A stretch of DNA of 64,000 nt from Limnephilus marmoratus (GCA_917880885.1 OU862910.1:9312710-9376709), one strand, 5' to 3'; positions 42,851-54,955 are shown, counted from the stretch's first letter. Numbers and translations are program-made. Notes: generated by a model not told the origin, from the sequence alone.

Positions 42851-43226
42851 CGAGGGGGGAGTGGGTATCCAACGTGGTTCGCAACGAACGCTTCCAATGG
42901 TCACCTGAAGTGATTCGCTACGTTTGGTGAATTAGCAGGTAGGCCCAGGTTCATTAGGTGAGGATTGTCTAGGTCTTGGCGGCGGATACGTCTGTTCATC
43001 TAATATGTGGCGAAAAAATTTATCACACCAGCAGTACTTTCTCGGCCAATTGTCTTGCACCGCTGTCGGAAGGATGGATTCATACGTCCATCACTGACGC
43101 ATGACCCCCAGATTCCAACTCACCTGTCATATCTTTTTTCTTTCCAGATATTCATTTCCTTCCTTTCCTTAAAAAAATCTTCCACAAAGCACTAGACTTT
43201 CTATGTGGGGCTGATGTAAAAAAATA
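42851..43226 (+). repeat. Family S copy
   Basis: Blocks 'gtttggtgaattagcaggta', 'ggtcttggcggcggatacgt', 'atggattcatacgtccatca' and a pyrimidine-rich stretch. The end is 'tatgtggggctgatgtaaa'. The 5' part is diverged, and the segment before the 3' end is deleted. Confidence 0.7.
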
Positions 43227-43250
43227 GAGCCGTTTAATAGTTCAATCGCC

Positions 43251-43962
43251 TAAAGAGGGTATTACCAGAGAAAACCAGAAATATGTCATTTTAAAATCAA
43301 ATTTTAGACGTATTGACTCTTTTCCACAAAAAATTATAAATGGATTTCGAGAGATTGTTCTTTTATCTACCATTTGCATGTTTTAAATTTTGAGAAAAAA
43401 TGTTTATTTTTAGTATAATAAGGATATACCATAAGTCGTTGATAGATTTGTTAAATTTTCAAAAAAGATTTTGTGTTATACCACACCCATTTCAAATCAT
43501 ATAATCATGCAGTAAAATAAATCAATACATTATCTGGATATAGCATGTTTTAGAATTTTAATTTTAGTTTAAATAAAATCATTAAAAAATATATACGTAC
43601 ATGTGTTTCTTGACGAAAATTGGTCTTTTTGTGTATTTATTTGCGCACTTAAACTAATATATTTCAGATTTTTTTAACATTCTTATTTATCTTATACATT
43701 ATTGAAAAATATTTATAATCAAAAAACAATTACAAAAAGTACATTATTTTAAAAGTTTTATCATCACGCCTTTCAGCATTTTTGGATGTAGGTATAAATT
43801 AAAGCAAATTTGAAATGAAATAAAATCGATATTTAGTTATAATTTTAAAAAGCTGGTACGGAGAATAATTAATCTTTCTCATTATAACCGCCCTGCACGA
43901 TCGTAAGAACAACTTTCGACGAAATGTGGATTTTCGGTCGCTGGCTGGTTAAACGCTCTTAA
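43251..43962 (+). mobile_element. TTAA-flanked non-autonomous element, copy B
   Basis: It starts TAAAGAGGGTATTACCAG and ends CTGGTTAAACGCTCTTAA, mirroring copy C at 34622-35274. The two copies are collinear over about 650-700 bp. Minus-strand frame 43882-44064 spans its end and is not a gene. Confidence 0.55.
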
Positions 43963-44585
43963 ATGCGTTTTAAATTGCTTTGTGAAAAACAAAAATGTAA
44001 CAGCAAAAACTGTTTTTTTGTATTTTTTGGCAAAACGAAAATGTAGGAAGGTATGTATGCCCATTTAAAATAATTAGTAATAAATTTGGTATTCTTACGA
44101 ATGGAATTTAGAACTCAATATATGTATATTTATATATTTTGCAAAGAATTTAAATCAAACTCCAGAAGTAGTTGTTTTCTTGATATTCTGAAGATTTTCA
44201 TTTTTGTAGGTACGTTTTGGTATTTTTCACCCATCGATTGGTTATTTTAGAGTGGCCTTACCAAACGTGTATGGCATGAATCCTATAATAATTACCTCCA
44301 TATTAGCTAGCCGAACCGTTCCTTTTCCTAGTTCCAACTCGGGTTATCAATTCCAAGTTACGAGTAGATCCAGTTAGTTCTAACGCCTAAATTAAGGACA
44401 TATTAATGTGACTTTCACCATAAATAACCCAATCACAGACAAACTTTTACAGGCAAGTTAAAACTCACTCAAAATGCAATGAAGATCCTATCAGTGTTCT
44501 GGGGTTAGCCAGGGCCGTATTATACATTACGTGTAAGTGGATTTATTTATAAACATTTTATCATTCCTCATAGAAATCAATTCGT
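43963..44585. other. No gene recognised
   Basis: AT-rich then mixed sequence without coding features. Confidence 0.4.
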
Positions 44586-45437
44586 GAGGCGGGTATGGGT
44601 GCCGCCGCCCCGGCAACCATTTATTGGATAACCATAACCCTTCCGTAGGTCACCCCAAGTTGTTCACTACGTTTGATGATTTAGCAGGGATGCCCAGTGC
44701 CTAGGTCCTTGAAGTGAGGTTTGGCGAATGCGTTTCCTCGTGGCGGTTCGGATTGGGAGAGACTGCTTGAGGTAGACATAATCTGGACCTCTTCAGCCGG
44801 ACTCTCTCGACCTATCGCCTTGCACCGCAGTGGAGGAAGGGGTGGATTCATACGTCTCTCACTCCTGGACACACTGACTCCCAGATTCCGAACCACCCCT
44901 AATACCCTTTTCCTTATCAGAACTTCCTCTACTTCCTTTCCTTATTTTTATTGATGACTTTCAGATTTATTCTGTTGCTAATATTCTAGCTTTTGATTTT
45001 CTATTATTTTATGTATTTTTACTTATTATACAATATTTAATAATACTTTGCATGGATTATTGAGGATATTTTTGAAAGGATTCTATTTCCATTTTTGTAA
45101 TTATACTCGTACATACTATATACTCGTACAAGCAGTAATATATCCAAATAATTTATCTCAAATACTTTATTAGTTCCAAATATATAGCATAAATATATAG
45201 ACTAGCTCTCGAGTTAGACTCAAGAACATTTCTCTTCTAATTAGGTAACCAAAACTGCTAATGAATGATATGTAACATATTATTATTGTGAATATTTAAT
45301 TTTTTTCTAAATTACAATAAAAAATAAAAATAAAAAACCCTTTTCATTCCCAACACAGCATTCCCAAAGATGGCATAGGCTACGAGGGATTTTTTTTTTC
45401 TGAGGGCCTCCTGTGTGGAGCTAACGTAAAAAATAAT
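44586..45437 (+). repeat. Family S copy split by an insertion
   Basis: The main part is 44586-44946 ('gaggcgggtatgggtgccgc' to 'cttcctttcctta'). The 3' end resumes at about 45332 ('cattcccaacacagcattcc', 'gagggcctcctgtgtggagc'). The intervening 44947-45331 is AT-rich and ends in an A-rich tail (AAAAAATAAAAATAAAAA), consistent with a retrotransposed piece of unknown family. Confidence 0.65.
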
Positions 45438-47120
45438 ATAAAGTCATTACAACAGAAAAAAAAACTTAGACAAACAGTAACAGAATGGTTTGATTAGTTT
45501 TTTCTTTCACCCCTTTTCAAGAGTGTACATAATATATCATCTTTCAAAAGTGTACTGTTTTGACACTGTTCTTTTTATTCATGGAACCGTATAATCCACC
45601 GGCTGTTCATCCTCACAGGGATACTAAACTTGGGTTCCGAGCAAAGAGGTGATTATTGCTCAATACACTTTAAGTATTTGAAATGTGTTTCATAACGCTG
45701 ATGGATTTCATACATATTTGTGTTCCAATTGACCATGCAGATCGGAGGAATCCAGATTTTGGACTTCCGCACATTAAGTGGACTAAGTCAAGTACCGCAA
45801 TATAGCCAGTCTGTTAACAAACATCGTAACAAATCGTAACGTGACGTTTCGCTCTACGTTGAAATGTTATTTCTATCAATCGGAAGCATGTAATGTGAAG
45901 CATTATATCGTCGTCTTTCATCAAATCCTTCATGTGAACCGTTTATTCGTCTCATGACTCAACTTTATCGTGGTTCTAAAAACCGAACAATCTTATCGTA
46001 CGCCTTTGGATACACCTGTGACCGTCGCCGAATGGAGATCAAGCCACGAGACATAACAGTGAGTATTGCTTAATTGTGTATACCGGATCTTGTTTGGTGA
46101 TCGGGCATAATTCTTATCGAGATCCATAAGTGTTTTATTTAGCAAGGAGTAGCCGCAAGGTTATTCTAAAACCCTCGTGCATAGTCACGATTCAAAATGT
46201 GTATTCCGCATTCCTTGGAATGAAATTCGATTCTTCCGTATGCAGCGCTCATGTTTTAAATCAAGCAAACTGCACACAGGATACGTATTTCAAAAATTGT
46301 TTCAGCGAGTGAACATCTCTGGAAGAAGATTTAAAGGAACTCACGTAGAAAGTCAATAGGTGACAACAAGGAATGGACGTACGCCAATAGACAGTCCAAG
46401 TGCACATCAGCCAATGGTCATAATTGCTTTTATATGAAATATCATCAAAGCTGCACATTTCATCTTTTAAAAAGTGTAATATTTTAAGTCATACTGATGG
46501 TACTTTTCGTGGTGTATAAATACATGTAAGTACAGATGAGACAATTGTCTTAAACTTGCTCTCATTTTTTCTAACAAAGGGTCGAAATTTTGCGTCCATT
46601 TGAAAAATGATTTCGACAAGATTTCCTTCGTGCATTTTCGAATAAGAAAACCTTGTCAAATATTTCAATCTTCGCTTCACTGAATAAAAAAACAACCAAT
46701 ATTTGAACGTTTCATCAAACCTTATGCACACAAAGAAAATCATTTACTCCTATTTTCTAAAATTAATTTAAAAAAAAAAAATAAAACGCAACACACAAAA
46801 AGTGTTGTTCTTGAAGGTTGCTTTGAGAATTTTTTTATTGTGGAAATATTTTGAAGATATCCTTCCTTTTTTATGTGACAAAATGACAGATTGGTAGAAC
46901 AATGGAGAAAAAAACTCCCTAACAACTACTTTTCGTAGTTTGTCGACGGGTGTTTTTTACATTGAAATACTTATTATAGTTAGTTTACAGTTAAGGTATG
47001 TTTTAAAAAAAATAATTTGTTGAAAGGCCGTCAGTAATGAAACAGTTTTGAAGGGTTGAAAGCAAAAAATTATTTTTACAGAGTGAATTTATTGTAATGT
47101 TATTTTTGTGTATTAATTTT
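45438..47120. other. No gene recognised
   Basis: Around 45720-45800 the composition is less AT-rich and one plus-strand frame reads DHADRRNPDFGLPHIKW, too short to place. A minus frame of 84 codons (46489-46743) is basic and unrecognised. Confidence 0.35.
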
Positions 47121-47160
47121 CAACGCCCTGATGGGCTGACATGACAAGATTATAATACAG
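47121..47160 (-). mobile_element. LINE 3' hairpin end
   Basis: On the minus strand GTCAGCCCATCAGGGCGTTG forms a GCCC/GGGC hairpin followed by AAAATTAATACACAAAAA. It is the same type of end as 42730-42760. Confidence 0.4.
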
Positions 47161-47224
47161 AGACATTTTTAAATAAAAAAAGATATATTTTTGAATGAAG
47201 TTATAACTTTGTGGTTATCCATTA

Positions 47225-47345
47225 TAGATAAATGAAATAATTCAACTTTGTTTGAACAAACTGAAGATGGAACGTTTGTTCTGAAACCGGTCGGATTTAC
47301 TCATTATATAAGTGGTTCAAACAAAGTTGAATTGTTTCATTCATT
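47225..47345 (+). ncRNA. Palindromic hammerhead-like unit, family b
   Basis: Outer arms 'aatgaaataattcaactttg' (47231-47250) and its mirror image at 47318-47340 enclose the motif. Core CUGAAGA (47261-47267), stem II GGAAC/GUUCU (47269-47282), GAAA (47283-47286), stem III ACC/GGU and a GUC triplet (47290-47292) are all present. Stem I does not pair. It is related to 18147. Confidence 0.45.
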
Positions 47346-48660
47346 TAAAAAAAAGAGAAACTGTTAAAATATAACTAGTAAACAACATATGAAAGGTAGG
47401 TATACAGATAAGTTTAGGTAAAGATAATGAATTACAATAAAAGTGAAAGTTTCTATGTTGCAAATGGCATAGAAATAAACTTGTAGGTATGTTAGTAATT
47501 ACAAAATTTACATGTGACTGACTAATTATGACACAAGACAAAATGCAAGATACGTAAAAAGAAAACGTGAACAAGTTTTTACATTGAAGTTTATTAATAT
47601 AGAAATACACAAATATATGGAATAGCCTCTACGTGATGCTCCTTAAATATCAAAATATTCTACATAAAAATATGAAGTTATGTTATTAAGTTATGAAGTC
47701 TATCGTGTAGAGGTCTAAAGAATTTCTATAATTTAAATAACAGTTAAATAAACTTCAAACAATAGCGAAAAGTGCTTCTCAATAAAGTGGATTCAGTTTG
47801 ATACATTTTATCTTGCAATGTAGTGCGGTAGAGCGATTTATGACATCTATTCAAAATCCTTCAACTCAACATCGTAACAAAACAGACAATTCCACCATTT
47901 AATCAAAAGTTTGTCCCTAATCCGCCACTAGAAATGTGTGAATAGTGGAGTAGAAAGTTTCAGGTGGGCAGTGGAATCATTTATGCCAAAGCCGAAAGTA
48001 GTTCACGGGGAGGGCTGTAAATTTATCCGTCTGTCCTTAAAGGGTCCGACTGTACCCAGATTATATCTGCCTTGCCCTCGCTTCGGTGTTGGCGGCCTAA
48101 AGTCTAAACCAATTATATTTATTGCCGTCAAACTTGTGCCGACATAAATCACGCCAGTGGAGGTGGAGATTACCTGTCGCCTCCTAATTAATTCATTTTT
48201 AATCAGTTGATATGGGCAAAAGATAAAGTACGTTTTGGACTGGTTTGTAGTTAAAGTGTATTTTGTTTTGAATGTTATGAATTGTTTATTGTTTGGTGTC
48301 AACACAGTGATGGTGAGGCGTTTTGCGTCTTCAGTTATGATAAACTTTACTACCCTTATATTATATTGCATTTTCTGGTAGTAAAAACTATAGTGAGAAT
48401 AATTAAATTGTTTGAATTATTTGTGTGAATTTTTTACGGGATGTTATATGATGTATCTAAAATTAATCTAATTGATATGATTCTATTCTTCTTGATGCCA
48501 AATTATATTTTTTTCAGTGTATACAAAACCCTTCTCCAGTAATTGTAAATTATATGTGTGATTAATTATTTTTATTTAAGTAAAATTTGTTTTAAAATGA
48601 AAATAAGTAACTACATTAAAATTAATATTTGCCTAACAGAAAAATCAGAAAAGATACATG
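47346..48660. other. No gene recognised; 122-codon minus frame 48003-48371
   Basis: The frame 48003-48371 (minus) is the longest unexplained one in the window. It has mixed composition with a basic, proline-rich C-terminus (RPPTPKRGQGRYN). It has no recognisable domain and no homologue elsewhere in the window. It could be chance, an exon, or part of an unknown element. Confidence 0.3.
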
Positions 48661-48745
48661 TTAAAATGTCACACCCGGGACTCAAAACCAGGACCTTCGC
48701 CTTACGGAAATGAGCTGATGTGTCCCTACCAGAGTCGGTCATGTT
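48661..48745 (-). mobile_element. tRNA-like SINE head
   Basis: The minus strand has a B-box-like 'ggttttgagtcccgg' and an A-box-like 'actctggtagggac'. It lies 240 bp from an inverted SINE B tail (48985-49040), so both may belong to one minus-strand SINE. Confidence 0.45.
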
Positions 48746-48984
48746 CACCTGCTTCATACATCGACTCAGAATTACCGATATAATTACCGTTAAATTATCT
48801 TCATTTTCTTAATGCATATTTTTTTTGCCTGCTATCTTTATGTATGATTGCAAGCTTCAAACCTGAACTAAATGCTATCTAGATAGTATCTTGAATAAAT
48901 TTGTTTACATTTTTATTTTTAATATGCGACATCTATTGACTTTTTTCCGCAAGTTTGAGATGAAAATTTATTTTTTTTATTTTT

Positions 48985-49040
48985 AACTTAATGAGTAAAT
49001 CCTCATATTGTAATATTTAATTTAATGAAGACAATATTAG
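48985..49040 (-). mobile_element. SINE family B tail
   Basis: 'atgagtaaatcctcatattg' and 'taatgaagacaatattagcg' are the reverse complement of the tail at 40150-40215. Confidence 0.55.
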
Positions 49041-49117
49041 CGATGTATCACTGATTTATTAATTCTATGTTTATTGTCTTTCAGTATTATGTCTTAATTT
49101 TCAGTATACCTACTTGG

Positions 49118-49155
49118 TATCCTGATGAAACCATTGGTTTTGAAAAATGTTGATA
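49118..49155 (+). ncRNA. Hammerhead-like motif, diverged
   Basis: Stem I TATC/GATA; core CUGAUGA (49122-49128); stem II AACC/GGUU with two extra U; GAAA (49142-49145); stem III AAA/UGU with one mismatch; cleavage nucleotide U. 'aatagtggtgaaaacaaagt' follows, the same downstream motif as other units. Confidence 0.45.
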
Positions 49156-50789
49156 ATTTATAATAAATAGTGGTGAAAACAAAGTTCATATTTTCATTTA
49201 AGTTAATAATTATTTTCATTTAATAAGTAAAACATTTAATAAACAAAAAAAATTACGACCTGAACGGCCCCACCGATATACAGACAAATCAAGCAAAAGA
49301 TAAAATACGGAATGATGCAAATCTACGGTTTTTGGAAACACCTAGCCCTTCGAAATGGGGGCTTATGTTTGTCTTCATTGTCTACTTATTAAGACATGTT
49401 TAAAATCTGGGTGGTTTAAGAAAGGAGCCCGGTTTTTTGGATGCCCTAGTTAAGGCATTCATCGGATTACACTACCAATACCAAATGATTAAAATGAATG
49501 AATGCCAATAAAAATGATTAATAAACAAAAGACCAGACATATTTATTTCACATGAACATTGATGTAAAATTCTGCATTAAACGACAAGTTCAATGGCATT
49601 CGTTGGTTCGTTGTTTTTGGTAGATTTTACTTTAGGAAATTGAGCGAAAAATATTATATTAATATGTCTTGGAAAAAGTATGTTCATTTAGATACAGATC
49701 AATAAACTCTGAGTATATAAGTTTTTGTATATATATATAAATCGTCCTTTAAAAACGACTAAAACAATAAGAGTCTAAATCGCCCTGTGATTGGTCGGTG
49801 GGTTCATATGGTACTTAGACCGCTCCGCTACTGCGGTTTACGATTTCATACCAACCAGTGTGGGAATGGCCTATCGGTTAACCTACAAATCCTAGGTGCG
49901 TATGACGTCACGTCTACCACGCCAGATTTCAATCGTTTCAGCAGGCTTAAAAAACTTCAAACTTTAAAAATTAATTCTATGATAACGATATTTATTAAAA
50001 AAAATTAAACCAATGGTATTTTGGTTAAATGATAAATAGGTAGTCATTAAACAAATTGAAAAATGGACGTGAGTTCCTTATGTTTGTTTTGTTCATGACT
50101 CTAACGTTATCCCCTTACCTCCGAGATCCTAGTGCAAGAAAGGAGGGAATGAATTGCCATTGTATCGCTTAAAATGACTTAGTTTACCAACTATTCCAAT
50201 CATGTAAGCCGCCATGTTCAGCAACCCGAATTATTTGCACCCCTCCGCGGAAAGATCAGATTTATAATCATGCAATTTTAATGAGCTTAGTTCGGAGTTT
50301 GAGGTAATAAGCGAGTAAACACTCATAATAGGAGCTTGCAAATTAATATTATTTAAGGAATGCTACGAAAAATTTAACGTCTTTGCAGCAAAAGAAGAAA
50401 ATTTCCTTTGTCGCTTGTTCGCGGTGCTAATTGTTTTCTAAACGTTTTAGTCAACAACAACTATACAGGGTTTAACTATTAACCATAACCAACTATTTTA
50501 ATCAGCGATTCCTGAGCTTATTTGGAGTACAAAAAGTAGGATATCATTTTGCTGTCTGATGATATATTTTTTTCGATTAACTATAAAAAATTTTGATGTG
50601 AAAACTTCTATAGCACCGTCGTGATTTGAAGCTCGATGAAACAGAAGCGAGCGACAATAAAAAAAACACAAACCCATAGGATTTAGCCTGCAATAATATG
50701 AGAAAACTTTAATTCCATCCATGCCATTAAATTATTATATGTATCTCTAGTTAGAAGCCTAATGGAATAAAACTCGGTAGTTTTTTTTA
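49156..50789. other. No gene recognised
   Basis: A less AT-rich patch (49780-49930) may be an old tRNA-related repeat. Frames at 49787-50008 and 50498-50722 resemble nothing known. Confidence 0.35.
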
Positions 50790-51690
50790 ATTTTTTTTTA
50801 TTGTGTATTTTATTTAGATATAAAATTTGACATCTTATATGTAATGTTTTCTTTTCTATGACTACTACAATATTATTTACTACCTACTGACTAAAATTTG
50901 GACTTTACAACATTAAGACATAATCCACGAAAAACACTTTTAGCCTCCTTAACATTTAAAACATTTATAATAAATATTATTTTGTGTTCCCGATAAATTT
51001 GTTTTAGGAAGCCTAAAATCGTTGCAGTTTCTCGTAGGATAACAATGAACTGAACTGTTGATTCTAACATTATTCAACATAATATAATCTGGTAACATTT
51101 TATTTTTTAACTTATAAATAAAAACTAGGGTATTGAAAACTAATCTTTCCACACATTTAAAATATTGAGTTGGCGTTGCATGGTTTTTATCCTGGTATAT
51201 CTGCTACAGCACAATATAGATCTCGTGCCTCTGTTCTGAATTATTTCCATTCTTTTAATTTGTGTTTTATTGCTCAGAAAGATTACACTTGAGCAATAAT
51301 TCAGATGGGATGCTACAGTTATGTTATAGACCAATTTCCTAGTTTTAATGTCTAATTTTCCCTTTATCCTACTTAAGAAATTAATCGTGTTGGCAATTTT
51401 TTTAGTTAGCATTTCAAAGTTAGAGTTAAGTTTTAACTTATTATCGATTATGATTCCCAAATATTTAGTTTCTTCTATCTCTTCAATATTTTGATTGTCT
51501 ATTTCGTTTTTTCCCTAATACCATGAATTTACTTTTAGTTACATTTAATTTGAGTTTATTTATGCATAACCATTTAGATATTTCATGAAGTTCACTTTGT
51601 ATTTTTGACAATGCATCTTCAATATTATTTGTTATGTTATATAAAAAGTTTGGTCTCCATCTTACAAAATTCACAAAGATAACATTGAGC
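50790..51690 (-). pseudogene. LINE RT thumb and C-terminus, three frames
   Basis: Minus strand in order: 51483-51698 ('ISKWLCINKLKLNVTKSKFM'), 51140-51460 ('LGIIIDNKLKLNSN'-type, 'RKLVYNITVASHLNYCSSV', 'QNRGTRSILCCSRYT') and 50949-51152 ('LVFIYKLKNKMLPDYI'). These are the post-catalytic RT blocks of a CR1/Jockey-like element. Two frameshifts separate them and the YADD box is lost. Confidence 0.75.
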
Positions 51691-52078
51691 GAATACAAAA
51701 AAAATTTCAGCGTTTTATAATTTTAAATTAAATATCCCATTAGAAGACTTGAAGTATAATTTATTATTAAATATTCTTAAAATACACACACTAGAAGACA
51801 GATGTAAAATAAACGACTTAACATTTTTATTCAAAATTAACTCTAAATTTGACTCTTGCGAACTCCTGCAGCTCATAAACTTACGAATACCGACAGTAAC
51901 TACACGACAAAATACACGATTCTACTGTAGCATTCATAAGCGGAACTACATTGCCCACTCTCCGATACCACGATTTCACACAATGGGAAATCAGTACTTA
52001 GGTGATGTCAACTTATTTAACATAAACTTGGCGAATTTTGTTGATCTTGTAAAAAACTTATTCCAAAACTATTCCTAA
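51664..52078 (+). pseudogene. LINE ORF2 C-terminus, plus strand
   Basis: The plus strand reads 'NIERIQKKFQRFIIFKLNIP' from about 51690 and continues in 51749-52078 with 'LEDRCKINDLTFLFKI'. It ends 'MGNQYLGDVNLFNINLANF'. It is collinear with the last 140 residues of the LINE at 41561-42697. It abuts the minus-strand LINE head-to-head. Confidence 0.75.
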
Positions 52079-52179
52079 ACATATCTGTATTTTTGTAAAC
52101 CTATGAAACCGCTGTATTTTTGTATGTTTATGACTTGTGTGCTTTTTTAACTAATTATATTTTTATTGTTTCTTTTATT

Positions 52180-52570
52180 GTCTAGTGGTGTAAAGCGCCT
52201 GACGAAACTTAGCGGCCAGATATTCAGCAGACGAAGGATCGAATCCGATGAAATCCAAAAAGGAACAAATATATATATATATTTAAAAAAAATTAATATC
52301 TAATCTTCAAACCACTCCAAAATGAACAGGCATATAAAACACAAAAGAAAGCGACATCTAGCGATTCCGAAGAAGAAAATACAAATACTGATCAAATGAC
52401 CAAATGCATAGGAAAAAGTGCGATGGAATTTGATGACAAAAATATGGAAAAAATCGTCCTTCCTTCACCTTGATAAAAATAGTGCTTCGTAGTCAACTCA
52501 CTCTTGACTACTTAGATTTTCTGAATATTTCACTTCTACCGCGTGTGAATTGCACTCTCTGCTTTTTTTT
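52180..52570 (+). mobile_element. tRNA-derived SINE, family C copy 2
   Basis: Head 'agcgcctgacgaaacttagc' with B-box 'ggatcgaatcc'; body 'gaaagcgacatctagcgatt' and 'cacttctaccgcgtgtgaat' as at 9410-9660. About 130 bp of extra sequence sits inside the body. Confidence 0.6.
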
Positions 52571-53330
52571 CAATCACACGTCGCCACTGCAAACATTGCT
52601 ACACGTTGCGACGGAATCACGTAAAACGCGAGTTGTTTCGTGTGTTGCCGTGTTGCTGGAACTAGACGTAGTATTTACCACGTGACCCACTAGTTTATAC
52701 CCGACTACTTAGTTGCGACGTGTGATGGATTTTTTTTATTGTCTATAAAAAATAAAACCTTTGACAGCTAAATGACAAGTACATTTTTACTCCAAATATG
52801 ATTAGGTTAAAATTCTTCGGGTGCGTGTTGTTAGACTATGTATTAAAATGTTCATGACCTTGGAAGGGTTGAATTCTACTGGTCTGTTCTAGGACAAATT
52901 GATTATAAAATACGCCTCCGTCCATACTTATCTTGCCCTTGATGAATTCTGAAGTATATTTCTTATGTGGGTGAAGACAAATTATTGTTTGTAACATTTT
53001 TTTATAACTTCCAGAAAGGCGCCATTACTCCACCCAAAGCTGGAAACTACAGATCGACACTTAAAGTATTACCAAAGTATCCAGAAAAGAAACGCGATTA
53101 ACGGAAAAGTTTAACGTTCTGAATTATTAAGCAGGAATTAGTTTAAACTTATACTTTTCGCTATAAAATATTCCGACCCAAAATAAAATCAGAGGGTACC
53201 AAAGACGTAGGTACTCAAGGCGTTTATTTTATTAAATCTTCACATGTAGCAAACACTTCGTAGGAATACATAATTATAATAAACACATTATAATAACTTT
53301 GTAACAATTCCACTATACTATTTCTTAATC
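52571..53330. other. No gene recognised
   Basis: Short 'gttgcgacgtgtgatgga' near 52711 recurs as 'agatgcgacgtgtgatggaa' near 29352. The two loci share a small unnamed repeat; the rest is unrecognised. Confidence 0.35.
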
Positions 53331-53331
53331 T

Positions 53332-53368
53332 AACCGGTTTCGGTTCGTCCTGAACCTTCTTCAGGGGT
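53332..53368 (-). ncRNA. Hammerhead-like motif, family e
   Basis: Minus strand: core CUGAAGA, stem II GGUUC/GAACC (5 pairs), GAAA, stem III ACC/GGU. Stem I does not pair (CCC against AGA). 'atagtggaattgttacaaag' follows. Probably decayed. Confidence 0.4.
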
Positions 53369-54465
53369 GAATAAAAATATATTGAATACTAGCAGACTCG
53401 GACACACGTTGATGTGGCTAACGAAACACAACGCCATTACCCAACCTTTATAAAATCCACATCACCAGCTTGCCAGCTGCCCGCTGCCCGCTGCCTGAAT
53501 TGAATATTTGAATTGCTCAGCTTTTCTCTTCTAAAATAAGCATGTATTATAAACCTTTTTCATGAATCACTCTATCTATTGGTGAAAACTGCATGAAAAT
53601 CCGTTGCGTAGTTTAAAAGATCTACGCGCACATACATTTTGAGCGACTTCATTTTACACTATGTAATGATAATACGGAAATACATGGCGTTAAAAAGAAA
53701 ATTAGAAGAGGGAGACAGAAAATCAACTTAGGTAGGAGCGAGGAGGGAGGTGCCTAAGAGAGAGGGGTGCACATGGGCGGGGGTAATGAAAATATTTAAA
53801 AAATGGGGGTGTTAGACAATTTGTTTATTAAGTAAATTAATGTATTTTATTGTTTACGAACAGTAATAGTTTTTTATAGACCTTTTAGACAGTGACATGA
53901 TTATTTGGGTGACATTGACATGATTATTAAACCAACTCAGAACCTCTTCAGAAAAGTATTTTAGAAGTCATGATAAAAAATTGGTTAAATATGTGACGTT
54001 AGGCTATTTTAAAATTATTTTTTTCATAGCTTTTAACGACTTTTCAAATAGGTGTTGTGTTGAATTGATTCTGAGTTGACATGGAACCGTTTATTTGGTA
54101 TACCAATAAACGTTACGAGTTTATTTTTATCTAATTTTCATCCCCAGTTCATTGTTTTTTAAAGCGCTCATTAGGTGATTTTCTCAAGAAAATTGCGTTA
54201 TAGAAATCATCCAAAATGTATTATTATTATTTTGTTAATAATTTAGAATTGGTCAATTTTATTAGAACAATTCTCTTTTATATAACTTTTGAAGCTTATT
54301 CCCAGCAATGTAATATATCATTGAAGAAGGAGATGAAACTAATGATCTCATTAAAAATATGAAAGAGAACAAAACACAAAAAACAAAAAAGGATACGTCG
54401 ACGGGAATAACCCCCAAAAGTCATAAAAAATAGAGTTGTTCTGATAGAAATTGAATATCCATTTC
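53369..54465. other. No gene recognised
   Basis: Contains a short 'ctgcccgctgcccgctgcct' repeat (53478-53497) and AT-rich sequence. Confidence 0.4.
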
Positions 54466-54620
54466 TTCTTCTTCTTCTTCTTCGATGGTGCTACAGCCCA
54501 TATCGAGCTTTGGCCTCCTGCAACAGTCGCCTCTAACTCCTCCTGTCCTCAGCGGCTGACTTCCAATTTGGTACCTGGAGAAGCTGTGCTGCATCCCCTC
54601 TCACTTCGTCTTCCCTTGAA
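54466..54620 (-). pseudogene. LINE ORF2 last codons with (GAA)n tail
   Basis: The minus strand reads approximately 'PNWKSAAEDRR...LLQEAKARYGL', then a stop and a GAAGAAGAA tail (54466-54484). This is the typical end of the ORF2 group also seen at 23338. Confidence 0.5.
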
Positions 54621-54764
54621 TATCCATTTACACTTTTACAATAGGCATTCCATGTAAATTAAATTATTTATATTTATCCCAGACACTATCTAGGTTGCAA
54701 ACCAGTTCTTCGAACAATTGTTTCCAATTGAAAAAAGTAGTTGCTAATAATATGGAAAAAAATT

Positions 54765-54955
54765 AGTTGAAGATAATATTGTTAATTCTTATATTTAAAT
54801 ATGAGATCGACAAATATGACGTTTAAATAAGAGGTGACAGTAGCTGAATTAGTAAGGGGTTTGTCCCGGAAAGACGAGAGGGTCTGGGTTCGAATTCCAG
54901 TTGCGACCGTTATTTTTTATAATTTTTCTGTCTTGTTCTCTTTAATATTTTCGTA
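54765..54955 (+). mobile_element. tRNA-derived SINE, family B
   Basis: It starts 'gaagataatattgttaattc'. The head has A-box-like 'agctgaattagtaagg' and a near-consensus B-box 'gggttcgaattcc', then 'agttgcgaccgtta'. Most of the body is replaced by AT sequence before the hAT element. Confidence 0.6.
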
